This document shows positions 36,301 through 48,300 of a DNA stretch of 64,000 bases, in pieces. The notes beneath the pieces were generated by a model. That model saw nothing but the letters and a program-made list of their open reading frames with translations. It was not told the DNA's origin and made no database searches. Within the stretch, counting starts at the first letter, position 1. Each line of letters starts with the position of its first letter. Source of the stretch: CAYRVX01 sp964427875 (lineage in GTDB: Bacteria > Planctomycetota > Phycisphaerae > SM23-33); contig CAYRVX010000013.1 in NCBI GenBank assembly GCA_964427875.1, positions 19,730-83,729 on the forward strand. Direction: 5' to 3'. The position numbers and the translations under genes were made by a program.

Positions 36301-39300
36301 GCCGCGGCTGAGGACGACGATGTCGGGAACGGTGCCGCCGTCCATGAGCGCGACCTCCACGGCCACGGGGGTGTCTCCCACCTCCTCCAGGAGCACGTCG
36401 GTCTCATCGAACCACTCCTTGAGGAGGTCGGGCTCGGGGTCGGGATCGATCAGGTCGGGGTCGCCGAGGCTCATGAAGATGGAGACATTGCTGCTGCCCT
36501 GGTTGGCGACGAGGATGTCGAGATTGCCGTCACTGTCCAAGTCCGCGATGGCCACGTATCGCGGGCTGCTTCCGGTTCGCAGTTTCCCGCTATCCGTGAA
36601 CCCGCCCGCACCGTCGCCGCGGAGCAGCGATATCTTGTGCTCGTTGTGGTTGGCGGTGACGACGTCCAGGTTGCCGTCGTTGTCCACGTCGGCCAGCGCG
36701 ACGTGCATCGGGAACTCGCCGACGTCATACGTGGTCTGGTTAGCGAAGGTGCCGTCGCCGTTGCCCAGGAGGACCGACACGTCGTTGCCGAGCCGGTTGG
36801 TGACCACGATGTCGATGAAGGCATCGACGTCGTCGTTGACGTGGCCCAGCGTCACGAAGGACGGGCCGTCACCGACGTCATACGTCACCTGATCCCTGAA
36901 CGCGCCGTTGCCCCGGCCCAGAAGCACGGAGATGTCGTCGCTGCCCTCGTTGGCCGTGATGACGTCTTGCACGCCATCGCCGTTCACATCGCCGGTGGCC
37001 ACCGAGATCGGCTTCTCGCCGACGAGGTACTTCCACTTGTCGCCGAACGCACCGGTCCCATCGCCGAAGTAGACCGAGATGGTATCGTCCTTGTAGTTCC
37101 CGGTGACGATGTCCAGGTTGCCGTCACCGTCGAAGTCCGCCAGGTCGACCGATCGCGGGCCACCGTCGGTGATGTAGTACACCGAGGGGAGGAAGTAGAG
37201 GTATCCGTATCCGTATCCGTAGGTGCTGGACAGTGTGACGGTCACGTAGTGATCGTCGTTGAACTCGTTGGCGGTGACGATGTCGAGCCGCCCGTCGTGG
37301 TTGAGGTCCCCGAGCGCCATGGCCCGTCCGCAGACCCCGGAAGTGATGACTTCCTCCAGTTGGCTGTCGAACGTGCCGTCGGCGTTGCCCGGTCGGACCC
37401 GAATGCTGGTGACCACGCCGGGCGAGACGACGTCGATCATATCCCGAGTCACCGTCAGGCTCCCGAGGTCGTCGGGGGCGTGGATGGTGCACTCGATGAT
37501 GTCGCGTGCCTTGACCCTCTGGACGCCGCCGTCGGTGACGACGAAGTGGCAGTACTCCATATCGGAGGTGCTGTCGAGGCCCTCAAGCACGCCGACGTCG
37601 CCGCCGTCGGCGCCTAGGCGGACGTGCTTCATGCCCGGGCCGCCCGCGGCTACCCGTGCGACGGACAGGCCATTCACCCTCGCCGCGTCGCCGGAGATAT
37701 AGACGTTGATCATGCCGTTGGTCCCGGCCGCCGCAACGACGGAGCCGATGTAGTTCGCGGCCACCTCCATGCCGTGGATCTTGGCGTTGGCGCCGGAGAA
37801 GCTGATCGTGCCCACGCTGCTGTAGGTGGGATTCGGGCCCTGCCAGCCGCTGTAGAAGATCGCGGCGCTGTCGAAGCACTGGAAGGAATCCAGCCCCATG
37901 CCGCCGACGATCGCGGTGATCTGCGCGCCCTCGGTGCCGATGATCTCTCCGATCGCCTGCCATTCCACCGTAGTGGTCGCCGGGGCGGGCGCCGGCTGGG
38001 GGGTCCAGCCAGGAATCCACGCGGGGTTGCGCGGGAAGTTCAGGTCGCCCGAGGACCCGCCGGTCGCCTGCCCGCCCTGGGTGACGGTGACGACATCGTT
38101 CACGTAGCCCAGGACGGAGCCGTTGATCTCGCCGAACACCACCCCGTCGCGCACGAATCTCGGCCCGGAAACGGTCACCCTGCCGATGGTGTAGCTGGAC
38201 ATGATGGCCGCCTGGCACTTGGCCACCGGGCCGTCGTCCGCCAGGCCGTCGCCCACCTCCACCGAGTCGATCCGCTGGGCCGACCAGATGACGCCGTTGA
38301 TGCCGTGCCATTCGCCCGCCGGCGTCATCCTGTCTTCGTTGGCGACGACCGGGCCGATTCGCCCCGTGACGCGGACGTCCCGGATGAACCCGCCGGCCGT
38401 GATGCTGCCCACGGGCCCGTTGATCATCAGGCCGTTGATCTTGTCGCGATACCAGCCGTACTGCGGCTCGGTCACCAGGTCGACCGAAACGGGCGCGTCA
38501 GGCAGGCCGTGTACCCACGTCCCGAGCTTGCCGATCTGGGCCCCGATACTGCCTCCGGTGATGATGCTGTTGATGCCGCCCAGCATGCCGGAGATGATGT
38601 CGCCGTCCGTGCTGTTGTGGTAGTTCCCCCAGTCCTGATTGGCGTTGAGGTAGTACGCGTTGAACTTGCCCGGTCCGCCGATGTCCAGGTTTCGCGCCAC
38701 GGTGGCGGTGGGCTCATCCGCCAGCCTCAGGTCGCCGATCTTCACGTCCCCGGTGGCATTCAGCGCTGCCGGACCGTCGAAGTTCAGGTTGACGATGACG
38801 CCGCCGTCGCCGGAGCCGGGGAACCAGAAGTCGTCCACGCCGATCGTGATGTACGAGTAGCTCGTGTAGACCGGGTTCCCGTCGGCGTCCACCATCGGCG
38901 CGCTCGTGCTGGAGTCGTACTTCTGTGACGGGGTGACGGTGAGCATCCCGCCGCCGTCGTCCCAAAGGCGCGAGACCTCGCCGTTGTCCTTCCGATGCGG
39001 GGTCGCCTCGCCGATGTAGTTGCCGAAGCTCTGGATGACCCTGCCGCCAACGTGGATGTAGCCGATATCGCCGTCGTCGTGACGATACAGCACGGGGACG
39101 ACGGGAATCGCCTCGCTGCCCCAGTCTCCTTCCACCTGGATCAGGTCCAGCCGCCCGGGCGGCCCGGCCTCGTCGGAGTTGACCTCGATGAGAGTGGCCA
39201 GCATGTTCCCGCCGACGACCATCGTACCGATGCTGCCGGTGGCCGCGAACGTGCAGCCTAAGCCCACGTTGCCGGCCGTGAAGACGTTCTGGATGTACGC

Positions 39301-42300
39301 GTCCCACTTGACGGGCTCAGGCAGCCCGGGATTCGGGTTGTTGGGGTCGTAGGGCTCATACGGAATGTAGCCGGCCGTGACGTCCACGCCCACCATACTG
39401 GCGGCCGTCGTGCCGATCCTCCCGATGGAGCCTTCCGACCGTATACTGCTGCCCCCCATGCTCCCGCCTTCGACGGAATAGATGTCTCCGCCTCCGATGG
39501 TGTGGATACCGACCGGGACGGAATAGCCTCCCTGCGCCCCGCCGAGCCTGCCGGTGGCGATGACCGCCCCGATGTGCCCGCCGTTCTCGGTGACGACGTC
39601 GTCGTAGACGGCGCTGAGCTCATCACTCTGCCAGGTCCGGGGCTCGGTCCCGCTGGCGTCCGTGGCGATGAAGGCGTTCATCGATATTCCGCCCAGCCAG
39701 TCCCCCTCGACCCGGGCGCCGCCAAGCGACGCCGGCGTGGCGCCTTCGATGTCCAGCCGGTACGCCCCGATGTTGAACGGGGGCGGCGGCGTGAAGACGC
39801 ACAGGTAGTACACCCCCGCCGCCGGGGCCGTGAAGATCATCGGCTTCTGCTCTTCGATGAGCTCGGCCGTGTCGTAGCGGTACCGCGACCCGAAGCCGTA
39901 GTCGTCCCAGGTCTCGTAGCCCAGGCTCGCCACCGACCGGCCGTCGGAGTCGTACATGTGGGCCTTGACGTTCGTCCCGCGGGAAGCATCGTTGCCGTAG
40001 TAGATGAACGGCTCCCATACACCCAGGACGGGGACCCAGCCCTGGACGGTGACGGTCTGCCCGGCCTGCATGGGCAGGGCGTACCAGTCCTGGAGCCACG
40101 AGGCCCCGGCGAAGCCGGGAATGCCCTCGGGCAGCGTGGAGGAGCTTTCGAATCGATACAGCGCCCCGTAGACCTGCATCTTGCCGCTGGGGTGGTTGAT
40201 GAACTCCGCGTGGGCGATCGAGTCGTTATCCACCCCCTGCCCGCCGAAGTAGACGAACTCGCCCTGGATCCAGGAGTAGTGGTAGCCGCCCAGAGTGTCG
40301 GTGCGGACCTCCAGCTCGTTGACGGTCCGGCTAAGCGGGAAGACGTCGGAGTGGTTGTCCACGTTCACGCTGCCGTAGAACAGCCCGCTCTGCGTGCCCA
40401 GGCGGTTGAGGGTCCCGGCCACGTGAATGTCCGGGTCGGGGTAGCTCAGCGAGTGGTACGGCTGGTAGATCGTGTTGTTGGCGATTTTCCCGCCCCCGCC
40501 CGCGCGGATGAACAGCGTATCGAGATTTCGCCCCACGTGGATGTTGCTCCACAGCCAGCCGATGTCGATCGCTTCGACGTTGCCTGCGGAGGTGATGTGG
40601 CCGGCCACCGTCCCGCCGACGCGGATGCGCCCCATGTCCTGGATGGCGTTTTCCGCCGAGGTGAAGACGCTTATGAGATAGTCGGCCTGGGCCTGGTCCC
40701 TGCCAAACCGCCCCGAGCCCCAAAGGAACGTCGAGTCCAGCGGGTTGCAGCTCAACCCCTTGGCGACGTTCGTGGTGATGGACAGGACGCCATCGGGAAC
40801 CGGCGTGAGGGCCGCCGTGCCCGGATCGATGAAATAGAGCCGGTTCGGGCTGATGCCGTACTGACGGGTGGTGTAGTTCGCCACCACAATGTCCACCACC
40901 TCATCGCCGTTGAGGTCGTCCAACACCACCGAGCGCGGGCCGTTCGCCAGGCTGTGCGCCCGGTAGCCGAGGAACACGCCGTTGCCGACGCCCATCAGAA
41001 CGGAGGCGTTGTTGCCGACCTCGCTGACGGTGACGATGTCCAGGTTCCTGTCCGCGTCCAGATCGGCCACGCCGATCGACTGGGGGGAGTCCGCGACGAT
41101 GTAATTCTGGGCCGGATCGAAAGTGCCGTCGCCCCTGCCTCGGAGAAACGAGACGTCCATGCTGTCGTAGTTGGCGACGATCGCGTCGAGGAGTCCGTTC
41201 CCGCTGACGTCGCCGACGGCCACGTCGCTGGGGTTCTGCCCCACGTCGTACGCCACCTGGGCGGCGAACGTCCCGTCGCCGTTGCCCAGCAGGACCGAAA
41301 GGGTGTCGTCATCGCCGTTGGTGACCAGGATGTCCAGCGAGCCGTCGAGGTTCGGGTTGCCCAGCACCACGGCCGTGCCGCGGTCGCCGATGTCGTACGG
41401 CACCGCGGCCTGGAACGTCCCGTCCGCATTGCCGATGAGGACCGAAACGGTATCTTCGTCCGTCACGTCGTCGGCGTTGCTGTTGACGACGACCATGTCC
41501 AGGATCAGGTCCCGGTTCAGATCGCCGACGGCGACGTCCACGGGCAGGTACCCCACCTCGTAGATGTCGCCGATCTCGCCGACCATGAACTCGCTGGTGG
41601 GGAACTGCTCCTGGAACGTCGCCAGCCCCGTGCCGAGCAGGACGGAGACCGTCCCGCCGCGGTAGTTTGCGGTGATCAGGTCCAGGTTGCCATCGCCGTC
41701 GGCGTCCCCGAGGGTCACGGACACCGGGCCGTCGCCGACCTCGACGGTGGGAGGAGCCGCCAGGGTGAAGGTCCCATCGCCGACGTATATGCCCTGGGCC
41801 GCCATGGCCGGGTCGGCGTTGCCCAACAGGATCGACACGCTGTCGGGCTGATCGAGATACATGTCGTCGACCACGTCGTTGTTGGCCACCACGAGGTCCA
41901 GGATGTCGAAGCCATCCACGTCGCCGTCGCCGTCGTCGTCGTTCAACTGGCCGAAGTAGACGCTCGACGGCTCATAGCTCCAGAGCGGGTCCGGGCCGAC
42001 ATCGATGCTCGTCTGCGGGCCGAGCGTGCCGTCGCCGACCCCGAGCAGAACCGAGACGGTGTCGTAGTAATAGTAGGAGTTGGCTGTGACGGCGTCCAGG
42101 TAGTCGGAGGCGTTCACGAAGCCGTCGCCGTTATCGTCGTTCAACTGGGCCAGGGCCACCGACTGGGTACCGTAGTCGGCGTAGAAGACATCCGCGCTCT
42201 CGAACGTCCCATCCCCCTCGCCCAGAAGGGTCACAACCGTCCCAAAGGGCATCGAGGCCACCAGGTCCAGTTGCCCGTCGTCGTTGAGATCGCCCAGTTC

Positions 42301-45300
42301 CCCGTCCGTCGGGGAGTATGCCGAATAGCCGAGGTCCGCCCGCTCGCCGGCCTCGGTGAAGCTCCCCTGCCCGTCGTTCAGCAGCACCGTTGCGTAATTC
42401 TCGCCGCTGTTGATCACGACGAGGTCGGGCGCTGCGTCCCCGTCGAGATCTCCGACCGTCACCTCGGTCGGCGAATATCCCACCGGGTAGGCGGTCGCCA
42501 GTTGGAACGAGCCGTCGCCGTTGCCCAGGAGCACGGAGATGGTGTTGTCCAGCATGTTGGCCGTCACGACGTCCACGTAGTCCAGGTTGCTGATCTGTCC
42601 GTCGCCGTTGTCGTCGTTGAGCTGTGCCACCGAGAGCCCCTGGGGGGAGTACCCCACGGCGTAGAAGAGCGTCTTCTCGAGGTACGTGCCGTCCCCGGCG
42701 CCCATCATTACGGAGACCGTATCGTTGTCCGGGTTTGCGGCCACGATGTCCAGGAAGTCGGCGTCGTCGATCTGGTCGTCGCCGTTATCGTCGTTCAACT
42801 GGCCGGCCCAAATCTCCCCGGGCGCGGCCGGGGCCTGGAACGTCCCCCCTCCGGCGCCGAAGATCACGGTCACCGTGCCCTTGTCGGTGCCGTCCCCCCT
42901 GTTGACCGTGACGACGTCCAGGTTGCCGTCGCGGTTGAACTCGCCGATCCGGGCGGCCACCGGGGCGTCGCCCGTTGGGTAGGTCACCTGCGGGGCGAAA
43001 CCGATCAGGTCCCCCACCTCGTCCAGGTAGTAGACGTAGGTCGTCTGGCTGAGGATCACCGAAAAGGTGTCGTCGTACTCGTTGACCGTCAGCATGTCGT
43101 TGTAGCCATCCCCGTTGAGATCGGCCAGCGGCGCAAGATAGGGTCCCATGCCGGCTGCGTATTCCGGTCCCAGCCCGAACGTGCCGTCGCCGTAGCCCGG
43201 CAGCATCGAGACGTAGCCCACCTGCAAGTCCATTCCCACGAGATCGGCCAAAAGGGGCACGCGGGGGCTGTCGGGGATGTACGTCACGTTTCCGAGGCCA
43301 TCCCTGTCGAACGTGAACAAGTAGTGCCCCGTGAACTCGGCGCTGACGCCATAGAGCGTGTTCCCACCGCCGAAGGATATCGTGGTGACGTCGTCGACGG
43401 CCAGCGGCCCTTCCACCCGCGTGACGACGTTGACGTTGGGCACGGGGCTGAACCTGTCGTCGATGCCCACCAGCCAGGTCTCCTCGTCGAGGCCCGAGGG
43501 AAGCGGATCGACGACCGGCACGAGGCTCTTTACCTTCCCGACGGCGTAGAGGGCCCCGCCCGAGTCGTAGTCCATGGCGTAGACGTCGTCGTAGTACCAG
43601 AACGGATGGTTGGGATCGACGTCGAACAGCAGGGTCTGGACGTTGACCGCGCCCGCCTTGTTGGATCTCACCAGGGCCGACGACAGCCGGACCTTCGTCA
43701 GCCGATAGCCCTCATCCCTCTCGATCAACACGGCGCCTTTCTTGTCGAGGTAGTGGGGCACGCCGTCGTCGTGGATGTAGACCAGCCCGTCGCTGACGGG
43801 GTTGCCGAGGCTGTCGTAGTAGCTGACAACCCGGTCGGTGGACCAGAGATACCCCGGATGCAGGGACGAGTAGGTCAGGCTCGTCAGGCTGGCAAGGTGA
43901 GGGGCCCTGCCGTGGATGTACCGCGTCACGTCGTCAAGCTCGGGCGCCAGGCCCGTTATCGGATCGATGGTGTGGATCTTCGATTCCGACGGATCGAAGA
44001 GGCCGGGCGTGGCGCCTCCCGGCATGGGGCCCTCCGGGGAGGCGGTCACGCCAAACAGCGCCTGGGCGCCGCCCGGCGTCGTGATCCAGTCGATGCCCAC
44101 GAACGGGTCGGTGTTGCCCACAAGCGCCAGCCCGCCGGCGTCCCCGGCGGCGGTCAGGTAGACCGAGACGTTGTCGGCCCCTGCGTTGCTGCTGACCAGG
44201 TCGGCCTTGCCGTCGCCGTCCACATCGGCCACGACCAGCGCCCTGGCGCCGGAGTCCGTCGAGAGAACCGTCGCGTCCTGCCCGAACGTCCCGTCCCCCA
44301 TGCCCTGGCGAATCCAGAGATCATCGCTGTCCGCATTGGCGGTCAGCACGTCCAGGTTCGCATCGCCGTCATAGTAGGCAAGGTGCACGAATTGCGGGTT
44401 CGTGCCCGTGTACTCCGTGGTCGGGGCCTGGAACGTACCGTCGCCGTTGCCCAGAACGGTCGACAGCGAGCCCTGGCTGCGCTGCTGGCCCTGGGCGGGC
44501 GGCTCGCCCTGGTCGCTCGTCACGATGTCCACGTTGCCGTCGCCGTCCAGGTCCCCCGCGGCCACGAACGTCGGATACGCGCCCACGGCAAACCAGTTCC
44601 GAAGCGTGAGGCTCGGTATCGGCTCCTGGAACGAGCCGTCCCCCATGCCTGTGCCGACCGAGACCGTCTCGTCGTCGTGGTTGACGGTGATCAGGTCGAG
44701 GTCGGCGTTGCCGACCAAGTTGCCGAGGGCCACGGCCCTCGGCTCCTGCCCGACGTAATAGAGCGTGTTGGCCGTTGCGGGATTGAACGTCCCGTCCCCG
44801 CGCCCGATCAGCACCGAAACGGTGTTCTCCCTCTGGTTGGTGACGACGATCTCCGGGTTGTCGTCGCCCGTGGTGAGGTTGGCGATGGCCAGATCGCTGG
44901 CGCCCTCTCCGGCGGAATAGACCTGCAGCCCGTACAGCGCCCCATTCCCGTCGCCGAGCATCACCGACACGCTGCCCTCGGTGCCGGCCATGCCGCCGCC
45001 GAACTTGTTGGCGGTGGCGATGTCCATTGTCCCATTGTCGTCGAAGTCCCCGACCGCCACGGCCAGAGGACTCATGATGTTCCCCATGCTCACGGTGAAG
45101 GTCGAGCCGACCGCCGCATCCGGGAACGTGCCGTCCCCGTTGTTGATGAGGATCACCACGGTGTCGTTGCCTTCATTGGCCACGACAATGTCGGCGATGT
45201 CGTCGCGGTTCATGTCGGCCAGAATGACGTCCTCGGGGGCGACGACGTCTGCGGCGGCCACGAAAACGTCGTAGGTCACCTGGGGCGCGAATCCGCCGGA

Positions 45301-48300
45301 GCCGTCCCCCAGAAGGACACCGACCGTCTTGTCGGTGCGGTTGACGACCACCATGTCCAGGTCGTCATCGTCGTCCACGTCCGTATCCCCGTCGTCGTCG
45401 TTCAACTGGCCCATGTGGACGGCCCGCGGCAGGATGCCGACGGGCTCCAGCCCCGGCAAACTCAGCGCCCCGGTCCCGTCACCCAGGAGGATCGCGATGT
45501 TGTTGGTGTCCTGGTTGACGGTGACGACGTCGTCGAAGGTGTCGCCGTTGAGGTCCCCCACCACCACGTCGACGGGACACGTTCCGCCGACATCGTAGGT
45601 CTGCCGGCCCCCGAAGCCTCCGCTGCCGTCGGCCAGAAGAACCGAGACCGTGTTGCCCTCCTCGTTGGCCACGATGACGTCCAGGTGGCCGTCGTCGTTG
45701 AGGTCGCCCAGCGCGACGGCCTCCGGGCCGAGGTCCTCATACTCCATGAACGTCCCGTCGCCGTTGCCCAGCAGGACCGAGACGTTATCCACCAGGTCCT
45801 CGTCACCCAGGTTGGCCGTCTGGTTGCTCGTGATGATGTCCAGGTCGTTGTCGTTGTCCACGTCGGCCAGCGTCACGGCGGTCGGCTCGCCGGCTACGAG
45901 GCGCGTCGCGTCCGGGGCGGCGACGAATCCCCCCGCCCCGTCGCCCAGGAAGACCGAGACGTTCTGGTCGCCCTGGTTGGCCACGACGAGGTCGGGATCG
46001 TCCTGGTCGTCGACGTTCGTGTCGCCGTTGTCGTCGTTCAACTGGCCCACGACCGCACCGACCGGCACGGCGCCGACCGGCACGTCCGCCTGGGGCGTAA
46101 AGGTCCCGTCGCCGTTGCCCAGCAGGATCGAGACGTCCTCGTCGACCTGGTTGACGACGACGAGGTCCGGTATGTCCGCGGCGTTCACCGAACCGTCCCC
46201 GCTGTCGTCGTTGAGCTGGACGAGGCTCACGAAGACCGGGCCGCCGCCGACGGACACGTTGATCTCCGCCCCGAATGCCCCGGCTGTATCGTCCCACGGG
46301 AGGATCGAGAGGTTGTCGTCGCCCTCGTTGGCGACGATGATGTCGGTGAAGCCGTCCGGCGCGCCGCCGGCCGGATCCGTCACGTCGCCATACGCAAGAA
46401 ACATCGGGTTCGACCCGACGGACACATCGACCCGCCCCCCCTTGTCTATCACGTTGTCGGGGATCAACGCCGGGTCCACGACAGCCGGGTCCAACACGTA
46501 CAGCTCGTTGGCGTTCGGATCGATGGCATAGAACAGCCCGTCCAGTTCGTTGTACGTGATCGTGGAGAGCTCGAAGAGATCGAAGGACGGACTCAGCGGC
46601 GCCTGGATTCGCGCCAGCCTCGTCACCTCGCCGTTGCCCTCGTTCAACACCACCAGCCACATGTCGCTCGACGGCTCCGGGGCCCCGATCGGATCCAGGT
46701 CGGAGATCCTCGCCAAGCCGTAGAGCAGCGGAGACTGCAGCGGGTTGGCGGGGTCCGGGTCATAATCATACCAGGCGTAGTCCAGGCCGGTGAACTCCTC
46801 GAACACGTACGTCTCTTCGACGGAGTCGTACACCGGGGCGATCAGGCCGCTGCGGCCGTCCGAGCCGACGCGGATCAGAGAGCCCTCGATCGCGATCGTG
46901 CCGAGACGGAGGATCGTGTTCTCCTCCATGACGGTGTAGAACCGGCCGGACAAGGTGGGGTCGTACGCCAGGCTCTGCGCGAACGGGGCCATGCTGTCGC
47001 CCAGGTTCGTGCAGATGGTCGCCCTCTGCGGCGGCTGTAGCGAGGCCGTCAGGTTGTATCCTAATTGGCTGACGTCGATACGGTACAGCCGCCGGCCCCC
47101 GGTGATGGCATAGAGCGTCTCGCCGATGAACTCCAGCCCCGTGACCGGGTTAATCGAGTTGTCGTCCAGCGGCCTGTCGACGTCCTTCAATTCGAACTCG
47201 GACAGGACGATGTCGCCGACGACGTTTTCGGCGCCGGCGAGCGTGACCTCCCCGCTGCCGGAGTCGATCCTCAACAGTCGGTTGCCACTGTCCACCCCGT
47301 AGATGACCAGGCCTTCCACGGGATCGAGGCGCATCGCCGTAGCGGTGATGCCCGGCACGACGTTCGCCCCCCAGGGCGAGTCCTCCGCGGCATTCAGGGC
47401 CGCTATGCGCGTGAACGGGACGGTGGCCCTCACTTCGGTGGGAACGGAGACCCTCACCAGCGACCATTGGCTGTCGGCGCTGCTCATGGCCAGGCCCCAC
47501 AGCTCCCCGCCGGAAACGCCCGGACGGCTCATCAGGGCCACGAAGTTCGTGAACGTCTGCGTCGAGTCGGTCGCGTCGACGACGACGCCCATGCTCTGCG
47601 GCGCCCTGCCGATGCGGATGCGCAGGAACTCCCCGGTGGTCTCTTCGATCCCGTAGAACACCCCGTTGTGTGCGGCCAGGGCACGGACGTTCACGCCGAC
47701 GGGGATCGGGTTCCCGTGGTCGTAGCCCGTGCTTACGACGGCCAGACGACGCTCGTGGTCCACAACGTACGAGACGCCGTACTCATCCATGGCGATGGCC
47801 TGGATGTCCTTGCCGATGTTGCCTTGCTGGAAGTCCGTGTTGATGATGTCCCCGAGGAACGGGCTGCTGTCGACGCTGTAGATGTTTCCGCCCGCGTCGG
47901 CGGCCAAGGCGCCCACGTCCGGACCGATCGGGTCGGCCGAAGACATACGGAAAATCTCGTCGGAAATCGTGATGCCTGCCGGCAGCGCGTCGTACGGCGG
48001 CGAGCCAGGGTAGACGCCGTGATACTCGACGTAGCCTTCGCTTCCGTCGCCCCAGCCGTACACGTCGATCTCGCCGTGCACGCCGGCCCAGCGAGTCTGG
48101 TACTGATCGCGGTCTTCCGGTGCGTGGCGGGCGCCGACGAGGATCGACCCGCCCCCGTCCGCGTTCACCACCACCGGCGGGCGGGCGTTCGAGGTGTACA
48201 GATAGCTCGCGACGCCGGCGAGGTTCAGCGCGACGCCCGACCAGGGATCCACGCGGTTGTACCACGCCTCGGTGTTCTGGGGCTGCCAGAACGGCCGGGC

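Noticed and set aside
30778..47040. Very long plus-strand open frames (about 2,280 and 2,510 codons) opposite the FG-GAP giant gene
   Set aside because: Their products are low-complexity Val/Asp/Arg/His sequence. Asp, Gly and Val codons of the real gene read as Val, Ala and Asp/His codons on the other strand and give no stops. The minus frame has clear domains, a start signal and a promoter.
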